Assembly: GCF_025244705.1 (NCBI RefSeq)
Contig: NZ_CP104207.1
Span: 310,001 to 374,000 of the forward strand
DNA from: Sphingopyxis sp. PET50
GTDB lineage: Bacteria; Pseudomonadota; Alphaproteobacteria; Sphingomonadales; Sphingomonadaceae
Length of the DNA stretch: 64,000 nt
Reading direction: 5' to 3'
The notes beneath the pieces were generated by a model that was given only the letters and a program-made list of their open reading frames with translations, was not told where the DNA came from and did not search any database. Numbering within the stretch: the first letter of the stretch is position 1; each line of letters begins with the position of its first letter. Position numbers and translations under genes: made by a program. This document shows, one piece after another, positions 57,289 to 64,000 of the stretch.

Positions 57289-58746
57289 GTGGTCCAGAGC
57301 TTCACCCCCCGCCAGCGCAAGGTGCGCATCCTCGCGACGCTGGGTCCCGCGAGCGCCCACGCCGACATGATCGCGGCGCTGCACCGCGCCGGCGCCGACG
57401 CCTTCCGCGTCAATATGAGCCACGGCGACCATGAAGGCCATGCCAAGGTGATCGCGGCGATCCGCGCACTCGAAAAGGAGACGGGGCGGCCGACGACGAT
57501 CCTCGTCGATCTGCAGGGGCCGAAATTGCGCGTCGGCGCCTTCGCCGACGGGGCGGCCGAGCTGGTCAAGGGGGAGGTGTTCGTGCTCGACGCCGACAAG
57601 GCGGCGGGCGATGCGACGCGCGTCCACCTGCCGCATCCCGAATTGTTCGCGGCGCTCGCGCCCGGTACGCGGCTCCTGATCGACGACGGCAAGCTGGTGC
57701 TGCGGGTGAGGAACATCGCGCCGACGCGGATCGAGACGGTGGTCGAGGTCGGCGGCAGGATTTCGGACCGCAAGGGGGTGAACGTCCCCGACGTCGTCGT
57801 GCCGCTGGCGGCGCTGACCGAGAAGGACAGGAAGGACCTGGCCTTCGCGCTCGAGCAAGGGGTCGACTGGATCGCCTTGTCCTTCGTCCAGCGGCCCGAG
57901 GATGTCGCCGAGGCGCGGCGGCTGATCGGCGGCAAGGCGGCGCTGCTCGTCAAGTTCGAGAAGCCGTCGGGGGTGCAGCGGATCGAGGAGATATTGGAGC
58001 TCGCCGACGCTGCGATGGTCGCGCGCGGCGACCTGGGGGTCGAGCTTCCCCCCGAAGCCGTACCGCCGCTTCAGAAAAGGATTGTCGCCACGGCGCGGCG
58101 GATGGGCAAGCCGGTGGTGGTCGCGACGCAGATGCTCGAATCGATGATCGTCTCGCCCTCGCCGACGCGCGCCGAGGTGAGCGACGTCGCGACCGCGGTG
58201 TACGACGGGGCGGACGCGATCATGCTGTCGGCCGAGACCGCGGCGGGCGCCTGGCCGGTGGAGGCCGTCACGATGATGGACGGGATCGCGCGCTCGGTCG
58301 AAAGCGATCCCGACTATTACCGGCGGCTGCATTTCACCGAGACGCATCCCGACGCGACCACCGCCGACGCGCTGGCCGAGGCGGCGGGGGGCATCATCAC
58401 GACGATCGCCGCCGACGCGATCATCTGTTTCACCGCGTCGGGGTCGACCGCGCGCCGCGTCGCGCGCGAGCGGCCGAACGCGCCGCTGCTGGTGCTGACG
58501 CCGAAGAAGGAGGCCGCGCGGCGCATGGGGCTGCTGTGGGGCGCGCATGCGGTGCCGACCAAGGATATCGGCAGCTTCGAGGAGATGATCGCCAAGGGCA
58601 AGCGCATGGCGCTGCGCCACGGGATCGGCAAGGCGGGATCGAAGCTCGTCATGATGGCGGGGGTGCCGTTCGGCACGCCGGGATCGACCAATGTGCTGCA
58701 CGTCGCGACGCTGACCGGCGACGAATTGCGCGGTTATGGCGGATGA
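57289..58746 (+). CDS. pyk: Pyruvate kinase
   Basis: 485 aa from a GTG at 57289. Converts phosphoenolpyruvate and ADP to pyruvate and ATP. Seen: RKVRILATLGPASAHADMIA, FRVNMSHGDHEGHAKVI, LVDLQGPKLRVG, the active-site loop MVARGDLGVELPPEAVPPLQ, and ATQMLESMIVSPSPTRAEVS with DGADAIMLSAETAAG. The C-terminal domain (ALAEAAGGIITTIAADAIIC, GLLWGAHAVPTKD) is normal. The gene is divergent from the DUF1244 gene. Confidence 0.97.
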   Translation: MVQSFTPRQRKVRILATLGPASAHADMIAALHRAGADAFRVNMSHGDHEGHAKVIAAIRALEKETGRPTTILVDLQGPKLRVGAFADGAAELVKGEVFVLDADKAAGDATRVHLPHPELFAALAPGTRLLIDDGKLVLRVRNIAPTRIETVVEVGGRISDRKGVNVPDVVVPLAALTEKDRKDLAFALEQGVDWIALSFVQRPEDVAEARRLIGGKAALLVKFEKPSGVQRIEEILELADAAMVARGDLGVELPPEAVPPLQKRIVATARRMGKPVVVATQMLESMIVSPSPTRAEVSDVATAVYDGADAIMLSAETAAGAWPVEAVTMMDGIARSVESDPDYYRRLHFTETHPDATTADALAEAAGGIITTIAADAIICFTASGSTARRVARERPNAPLLVLTPKKEAARRMGLLWGAHAVPTKDIGSFEEMIAKGKRMALRHGIGKAGSKLVMMAGVPFGTPGSTNVLHVATLTGDELRGYGG

Positions 58747-58891
58747 TTGATTCAGTCCGGCACAGGTGCCGGGCAACGGGTTAAGAATTTTCGCACCGAC
58801 CCCCGCCGGGGCGCTCAAAATTGGTGAATCCTCTTTGCACCATCGGCGCGGCGCGGCATAACCGTCGCATCCAAGCGACGGGGAGGGCTTT

Positions 58892-59821
58892 GTGCCGGGT
58901 CCGACGCGCCCATTCGGAGATTTGCCCCGCGTGTCCGCCCCGTTCCGTTTTCCGCGCTTTTTCGTCACCAGCCCGGCGCCCTGCCCCTATCTGGAGGGCA
59001 AGACCGAGCGCAAGGTGTTCACCGAACTCAGCGGCCATAATGCGGGCGAGCTGAACGACGCGCTCGGCCGGATCGGTTTCCGCCGTAGCCAGTCGGTCGC
59101 CTATCGCCCGAGCTGCGCCGACTGCACCGCCTGCGTGTCGGTGCGCGTGCCCACGGCCGATTTCGTGCCCCGCAATTCGCAGAAGCGCAATCTGCGCCGC
59201 AACGGCGACATCGTCGCCACCGCGTGCAGGCCCTGGGCGACCGAGGAGCAATATGCGCTGCTGCGATCCTATCTGACGTCGCGCCATCCCAACGGCGGCA
59301 TGGCCGACATGGACGAACAGGATTTCGCCGACATGGTCGAACAGACCCCGGTCGATTCCTATCTGATCGAATATCGCGAGCCCACCGCTGATGGCGGGCG
59401 CGGGCGGCTGATCGGCTGCTGCCTCACCGACCGGCAGAATGACGGGCTGTCGATGATCTACAGCTTTTTCGACACCGCGCATCCGCTGCGCGAGGGGCTG
59501 GGCACCTATATCATCCTCGACCATATCCAGCGCGCCGCGAAGGCGGGGCTGCCCTATGTCTATCTCGGCTACTGGATCGAGGGGTCGGCGCGCATGGCGT
59601 ACAAGGCGCGGTTCCGGCCGCTCGAAAAACTGGGCCCCGACGGCTGGTCGCGCTTCGAGCCGGCTGCTGCCGACGCCGGCCGCGGCGCTGTTCGCGCTCG
59701 CCTGACCCTTTTCCCCGTCTGTTTTCCGTCAGTTGAGAACCACTCGCAACAACGGATTTCCGCCGCTCACCGGTTGACCTCTCCCCGCTTTCAAGGGCAT
59801 AGCCTGATACCCAGGACATAA
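58892..59821 (+). CDS. bpt: Aspartate/glutamate leucyltransferase (Bpt), likely frameshifted at the end
   Basis: N-end-rule enzyme that transfers Leu to proteins with N-terminal Asp or Glu. Open frame 309 aa. Core matches Bpt/Ate1: [114 protein letters not shown]. The last 50 residues are unconserved. The neighbouring frame from about 59661 gives a natural end ([14 protein letters not shown], stop 59705), so a slip near 59655 is likely. The GTG at 58892 has GGGGAGGG five bases upstream; a second GTG at 58931 fits homologues too. Confidence 0.92.
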   Translation: MPGPTRPFGDLPRVSAPFRFPRFFVTSPAPCPYLEGKTERKVFTELSGHNAGELNDALGRIGFRRSQSVAYRPSCADCTACVSVRVPTADFVPRNSQKRNLRRNGDIVATACRPWATEEQYALLRSYLTSRHPNGGMADMDEQDFADMVEQTPVDSYLIEYREPTADGGRGRLIGCCLTDRQNDGLSMIYSFFDTAHPLREGLGTYIILDHIQRAAKAGLPYVYLGYWIEGSARMAYKARFRPLEKLGPDGWSRFEPAAADAGRGAVRARLTLFPVCFPSVENHSQQRISAAHRLTSPRFQGHSLIPRT

Positions 59822-59876
59822 GTCCGGGTCGCATCCAGATTGTACTCGCCGGGGGGCTGGCGATAGGGGGACAGGG

Positions 59877-59954
59877 ATGCCCGTGCGCAGGTTCGTCAGC
59901 ATCAAGGCCATGGAACGGCGCGGCGCAAGGCGCCGGGCGCGGGCGCGCGCATGA
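59877..59954 (+). CDS. Possible 25-residue Arg-rich leader peptide
   Basis: ATG at 59877 with GGGGGA five bases upstream, reading MPVRRFVSIKAMERRGARRR and a TGA that overlaps the start of the next gene (ATGA). The downstream gene itself lacks a visible ribosome-binding site, so re-initiation from this leader is plausible. Purely sequence-based inference. Confidence 0.35.
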   Translation: MPVRRFVSIKAMERRGARRRARARA

Positions 59955-62413
59955 CAAGCAAGGTCGAGTGGAAGCCGCTCCCGACGGAGGCGGTCAAGGT
60001 CGCGATCATCGGATCGGGACCGGCGGGGCTGAGCGCGGCATCGCGCGCCGGGCAGCTCGGCCTGAGCCATGTCCTGCTCGAAAAGACCGACCATCTGTCG
60101 GACACCATCTTCAAATATCAGAAGGGCAAGCGCGTGCTGGCGACGCCCGACCGGCTCGACCTGCGCTCCGACTGCCGCTTCGCCGAAGGCGCGCGCGAAT
60201 ATATCCTCGGCAACTGGGACGACGACGCGAACACCAACAAGGTCTATGCCGTCAAGCAAGCCGAAGTCACCGAGGTGACCGGCCAGAAGGGCGCGTTCGA
60301 GATCAAGACCAGCAAGGGCGTGGTCAAGGCCGAGAATATCGTGCTGGCGATCGGCACGCAGGGCAACCCGAACCGGATGCGCTGCCCCGGCAACGACCTG
60401 CCGCACATCATCTATACCGTCGACGATCCCGAGGATTTCAAGGACAAGCATATCACCGTGGTCGGATCGGGTGATGCGGGGATCGAAAATGCGCTCGGCG
60501 TCGCCGAGGAAGCGCTCGAGAATACCGTCACCATCCTCAACCGCTCGAAGGATTTCGCGCGCGCCAAGGCCAAGAATGTCTCCGACATGATGGAGGCGGG
60601 CGAGAATGGCTTTATGTCGATCCGCACCGAGACGCAGCCGAAGGCGGTCGAGCCCGGCTGGCTGACGCTCGAGACGCCGACCGGCGAGGAAAAGATCCAG
60701 TGCGACGTCATCGTCGCGCGGCTGGGATCGGTGGCACCGCGTGGTTTCGTCGAAGCGATGGGCATCGAATTCACCGGGCCCGACCGCGAAGCCTTTCCGA
60801 AGCTGTCGCCGACCTTTGAATCGACCGTCCCCGGCATCTTCGTGATCGGCGCGCTCGCGGGCTATCCGCTGATCAAGCATTGCATGAATCAGGGCTATGA
60901 CGTCGTCGAGTTCATCAACGGCAACACCGGGCTGACCCCGGCCGACGAAAAGGATCTGGCGGCGATCTTCGCCAATCTGCCGCAGAAGATATCGGTCAGC
61001 GAATGGCTCGAATTTTTCCGCCAGCGCGTCCGCATCTTTTCCGAAGTGTCGCCGCTGCAGATGCGCGAATTCATGCTCGATTCGAAGGCCACCCATTATC
61101 GCACGGGCGAGATCGTCTTCGAGAAGGATGAGCCGGGATCGTCGCTGTTCGCGATCGCCGACGGCCATGCGGTGGTCGAGATCGGCGGCGGCGCGACGGT
61201 GAAGATCGAGCAGGGCTCGATCTTCGGCGAGGTCGGCCTGATTTCGGGCCGCAAGCGCGGTGCGACGATCCGCGCGGGCGAGGACAGCATCTTCATCGAG
61301 GTGTCGCGCACCGCGGCGCTGAAGCTGATGGCGGGCGTGCCGGGCGCCAAGCGCGTGATCGAACGCATCTCGCTCGAACGCCAGTTGCTGCAGATTTTCC
61401 GCGGCGGCCTGACGGTCGAGGACCTTCAGCCGGTCGTCGATCAGGCCCAGGTCGAACGCGTGTCGGCGGGCAAGGTCGTGCTGACCGAAGGCGAGCAGGG
61501 TGACGATGTCTATGTCATCCGCTCGGGATCGATGGTGGTCGAAAAGGATATCGGCGGCAAACCCATCTTCCTGCGCTACCTGCCCGCGGGCAGCTTCTTC
61601 GGCGAAATGGGCGTGCTCAGCGGCCAGCCGCGCAACGCGACGGTGAAGGCCGCGGTCGGTTCCGAACTGATCAAGCTGACCGGCGAGAGTTTCCGCAAGA
61701 TGCTCGCCGCGAAGCCCAAGGTGCGCGAGGCGACCGAGGCGGCGGTGGCCGAGCGCGCGCAGATGAACAGCTTCATCGAGGCGCGCAAGGCGAATTATTC
61801 GAGCGCGGTCGACATGTATTCGGACACCGCCAGCTTCATCATGAAGGAAGGGCTGGGCGAGGCGACCGACGCGTTGCTGATCGACGAGAATCTCTGCGTC
61901 GGCTGCGACAATTGCGAAAAGGCCTGCGCCGACAGCCATGAGGGCCTGTCGCGGCTCGACCGCGAGGCGGGCAAGACCTTTGCCCATCTGCACGTTCCGA
62001 CGAGCTGCCGCCACTGCGAGCATCCGCATTGCATGGCCGATTGTCCGCCCAACGTCATCCACCGGGGCCCCGACGGCGAGGTGTTCATGGAGCCGGGCTG
62101 CATCGGCTGCGGCAACTGCATGCGCAACTGCCCCTATGGGGTGATCCGCATGGAAGCGGCGCCGCCCGAGAAGCCGAGCCTGATCCGCTGGCTGCTCACC
62201 GGCTTCGGCCCCGGACCCGGCGAGCCCTCGCCCAAATGGACCAAGAAAAAGCTGGGCGAGGAGAAGCCCAAAAAGATCGCGGTCAAATGCGATATGTGCA
62301 AGGGCATCGCCGACGGCCCGGCGTGCGTGCGCGCCTGTCCGACCGGCGCCGCGATCCGCGTCTCGCCCGAGGAATTCCTGTCGATCGCACGGCTCGAAGA
62401 GGACGCGGACTGA
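59951..62413 (+). CDS. FAD/NAD(P) reductase fused to two cyclic-nucleotide-binding domains and a four-cluster ferredoxin
   Basis: 820 aa. Domain order: thioredoxin-reductase-like flavoprotein (about 1-330; FAD motif VAIIGSGPAGLSAASRAGQL, NAD(P) motif TVVGSGDAGIENALG, end motif PGIFVIGALAGYPLIKHC) but without the redox CxxC. Two cyclic-nucleotide-binding domains follow (about 370-475 with FGEVGLISGRKRGATIRA; about 485-600 with FFGEMGVLSGQPRNATVKA), each keeping the Gly-Glu...Arg-x-Ala-Thr phosphate-binding cassette. A DmsB-like ferredoxin with 16 Cys for four [4Fe-4S] clusters completes it (CVGCDNCEKAC, CRHCEHPHCMADC, CIGCGNCMRNC, CDMCKGIADGPACVRAC). No signal peptide, so cytoplasmic. Likely moves electrons from NAD(P)H to the downstream membrane protein, gated by a ligand. 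Stop and next start overlap (TGATG). Confidence 0.93.
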   Translation: MTSKVEWKPLPTEAVKVAIIGSGPAGLSAASRAGQLGLSHVLLEKTDHLSDTIFKYQKGKRVLATPDRLDLRSDCRFAEGAREYILGNWDDDANTNKVYAVKQAEVTEVTGQKGAFEIKTSKGVVKAENIVLAIGTQGNPNRMRCPGNDLPHIIYTVDDPEDFKDKHITVVGSGDAGIENALGVAEEALENTVTILNRSKDFARAKAKNVSDMMEAGENGFMSIRTETQPKAVEPGWLTLETPTGEEKIQCDVIVARLGSVAPRGFVEAMGIEFTGPDREAFPKLSPTFESTVPGIFVIGALAGYPLIKHCMNQGYDVVEFINGNTGLTPADEKDLAAIFANLPQKISVSEWLEFFRQRVRIFSEVSPLQMREFMLDSKATHYRTGEIVFEKDEPGSSLFAIADGHAVVEIGGGATVKIEQGSIFGEVGLISGRKRGATIRAGEDSIFIEVSRTAALKLMAGVPGAKRVIERISLERQLLQIFRGGLTVEDLQPVVDQAQVERVSAGKVVLTEGEQGDDVYVIRSGSMVVEKDIGGKPIFLRYLPAGSFFGEMGVLSGQPRNATVKAAVGSELIKLTGESFRKMLAAKPKVREATEAAVAERAQMNSFIEARKANYSSAVDMYSDTASFIMKEGLGEATDALLIDENLCVGCDNCEKACADSHEGLSRLDREAGKTFAHLHVPTSCRHCEHPHCMADCPPNVIHRGPDGEVFMEPGCIGCGNCMRNCPYGVIRMEAAPPEKPSLIRWLLTGFGPGPGEPSPKWTKKKLGEEKPKKIAVKCDMCKGIADGPACVRACPTGAAIRVSPEEFLSIARLEEDAD

Positions 62414-63308
62414 TGGCGAGCCTCTTTTCCAGCCTCTTCGGCGCTCGCCGCCGGAGCAAGGCGACGCAGACCGAGCGCGTGCGCGAACGGCGGCACGAGG
62501 GTTTCCTGCGCTACGCCAATTTCCGCTGGGCCAAGATTTCGGGCGGGCTCTGTCTGCTGATCATCGTGTCCTATGCGCTGATCGACGTCACGCCGCGGCA
62601 CAATGGCGGCAGCTGGTACGGCTATACGCTCGGCACACTCGGCGCCGGGCTGATCCTGTGGCTCACCGCATTGGGTTATCGCAAGCGCAAGATGACGAGC
62701 GACTATTGGTCGCTGAAGGCCTGGACCTCGGCGCATGTCTATCTCGGGCTCAGCCTGATGGTCATCGGCACCTGGCACACCGGCTTCCAGCTCGGCTGGA
62801 ACGTCCATACGCTCGCCTGGGCGTTGATGATGCTCGTCATCCTGTCGGGGCTGTACGGCATCATCGTCTATGCGACGCTGCCGCAGGCGCTGTCGAACAA
62901 CCGCGACGAGATGACGCAGATGCAGATGCTCGAGGCGATCCGCGCCTTCGACCGTCAGCTCCACGCCGCCGCGCAGCCGCTGACCCCGCAGGACACCGCG
63001 CCGGTGCTGAAGGCGCTCGACGAGGATCCCTTCGCGGGCGGCATCGGCGCGCGGCTGTCGGGCCGTTATCCCCGATGCGCGACCGCCGCCGCGCTGCACG
63101 CGCTCGCCGGCCGGGAACGAGCAACCCCGAGGCGCGCGAGAAGGTGGTCGGGCTGCTCACGCAGAAACAGGCGGCGCTCGGACGGCTGCGCCAGCATCTC
63201 AGGATCCGCGCGCTGCTCGAAATCTGGCTTTATGTGCATGTGCCGCTGACCTTTGCGCTGATCGCGGCGCTGTCGGCGCACATCATCAGCGTCTTCTTCT
63301 ACTGGTAA
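62413..63308 (+). CDS. Cytochrome-b-like membrane protein, one frameshift
   Basis: About 298 aa. Basic cytoplasmic N-terminus, then membrane segments WAKISGGLCLLIIVSYALID, YTLGTLGAGLILWLTALGY, AHVYLGLSLMVIGTWHTGFQ, HTLAWALMMLVILSGLYGII and, after a slip near 63115, ALLEIWLYVHVPLTFALIAA with SAHIISVFFYW. Histidines in helices 3-5 (SAHVYLG, GTWHTGF, NVHTLAW, YVHVPLT, SAHIIS) are placed as heme ligands of a b-type cytochrome. It is co-translated with the upstream reductase and 19 bp from the downstream FHA-cytochrome c gene. Family not named with confidence. Confidence 0.82.
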
Positions 63309-63327
63309 GGCGAGGGGAGGGGGAAAC

Positions 63328-64000
63328 ATGAGCTTCATCCTGCGCCGTATCTCGACGACGAAGACGGGCAAGCAGATCATCCGCGACGCGCCGCTGCCGG
63401 GCGACACGATAACGCTGGGCCGCGAGGGCAGCAACACCATCCACATCGCCGACCTAGCGGTGAACCCGCATCATGCGACGATCAGCAGCACCGACGGCCG
63501 TCACGTCCGGGTACAGGCGCTGGAGGGGCTGGGCTTTGGTTTCAACGGTCGCGCCGTCGATGCCGCCGACCTCGACAGCGCGGCGGGTGCCGAACTGCGC
63601 TTCGGCGGGCACCGCCTGACGATCGCGCGCGAGGGCGAGAATATCATCCTGCTCGTCGAGCGCATCGACGAGTTGTCGCAATCGTCGAAGGATGTCGACG
63701 AGGCGAAGGCCTTCTCTCTGCAGGGCGTGATGCCGGGCAAGCGCATGGGCGCCTGGACCTTCGCGGTCCTGATGCTGCTCGCCTTTCTGGTCGGGCCGAT
63801 CTGGGCGTGGCAGAGCTACAAGGACGTCAATGTTCGCCCCAAGGGCTATCATGCCGACCAGGCATGGCTGTCGGGGCCGCTGTCGAGCGCGCACAAGAGC
63901 CTGAAGAACGATTGCCAGTCGTGCCATGTCGAGCCGTTCGTCGCGGTGACCGACAAGGCGTGCGTCGGCTGTCACACCGGCGAGCACAAGGCGATGAGCA
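63328..64000 (+). CDS. FHA domain-cytochrome c fusion (C-terminus beyond window)
   Basis: 224 codons visible from the ATG at 63328 (GGGGGA upstream). Domain order: N-terminal FHA domain (about 1-110; ITLGREGSNTIHIADLAVNP, HHATISSTDGRHVRVQALEG), a linker, a membrane helix (GAWTFAVLMLLAFLVGPIWA), then a periplasmic multiheme c-type cytochrome with CxxCH motifs CQSCH and CVGCH about 20 residues apart (cytochrome c3/c7-like spacing). More hemes may follow. FHA domains bind phosphothreonine; here it would lie in the cytoplasm. Third gene of the redox cluster. Confidence 0.92.
   Translation, partial: MSFILRRISTTKTGKQIIRDAPLPGDTITLGREGSNTIHIADLAVNPHHATISSTDGRHVRVQALEGLGFGFNGRAVDAADLDSAAGAELRFGGHRLTIAREGENIILLVERIDELSQSSKDVDEAKAFSLQGVMPGKRMGAWTFAVLMLLAFLVGPIWAWQSYKDVNVRPKGYHADQAWLSGPLSSAHKSLKNDCQSCHVEPFVAVTDKACVGCHTGEHKAMS

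Noticed and set aside
59706..59821. 50-residue C-terminal extension of Bpt as a new domain
   Set aside because: The neighbouring frame gives a natural end at 59705, and the extension covers AT-richer, intergenic-looking sequence.
59729..62062. Long open frame on the strand opposite the reductase fusion gene (777 codons)
   Set aside because: It mirrors the codon pattern of the real gene in high-GC DNA, is rich in Arg/Asp/His/Leu without any domain, and the plus strand carries clear FAD, cNBD and Fe-S motifs.

Overview
The window is GC-rich chromosomal DNA from an alphaproteobacterium. It is most likely a member of the Sphingomonadales and plausibly Sphingopyxis, although the genus is inference. 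The grounds are a circularly permuted tmRNA gene, a GapR (DUF2312) protein, DUF1244, the yqeY-dnaG-rpoD order, a carA/carB pair, a cobalamin-riboswitch btu operon and many sphingomonad-type palindromic intergenic repeats. No prophage, CRISPR array, rRNA or classical insertion sequence was seen.

Layout: 1-4.1 kb (minus) is the macromolecular-synthesis operon yqeY-dnaG-rpoD, interrupted by a repeat-flanked, frameshifted DUF559 gene. 4.2-10.1 kb (plus) holds carA and carB, separated by two small ORFs and a second repeat-flanked DUF559 gene on the opposite strand. greA, a rhomboid protease and a NUDIX hydrolase follow. 12.1-14.8 kb is a lemA cluster with three successive TPM-domain genes. mscL and the permuted ssrA come next, then a DUF2339 giant membrane protein with a small membrane partner. 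20.2-25.2 kb is a vitamin B12 uptake operon (btuB-btuF-btuC-btuD) under a cobalamin riboswitch. A class A penicillin-binding protein, a flavin amine oxidase and tRNA-Leu(GAG) follow.

29.8-46.5 kb looks like a phosphate-regulated secretion locus: a secreted lipoprotein, a TonB-dependent receptor and a complete type II secretion system (gspC-O). Two multi-unit Pho-box-like arrays with the same promoter geometry sit in front of the lipoprotein and in front of gspC. 46.5-51.1 kb is the Tol-Pal cell-envelope operon (ybgC-tolQ-tolR-tolA-tolB-pal). 51.6-55.1 kb carries ruvB, ruvA and ruvC (Holliday-junction processing) with small genes and repeats between them, then yebC, ybjQ, gapR, a DUF1244 gene, pyk and bpt. 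The last 4 kb (59.9-64 kb) holds an unusual three-gene redox cluster. It comprises an FAD/NAD reductase fused to two cyclic-nucleotide-binding domains and a four-cluster ferredoxin, then a cytochrome-b-like membrane protein, then an FHA domain fused to a multiheme cytochrome c that runs off the end. This is my best candidate for an undescribed system.

Two themes cut across the window. (1) Palindromic repeats of several families lie between genes and also inside coding sequences: an 80-bp element in frame in carA, a repeat forming the GspJ leader, a tRNA-Asn-like 3' end inside ruvA, and repeat-encoded C-termini. (2) About sixteen apparent single-base frameshifts break otherwise conserved genes, including tolA, tolB, gspC, gspE, gspK and btuB. 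That density in conserved operons points to indel errors in the assembly rather than true gene decay, and broken genes below should be read with that in mind.
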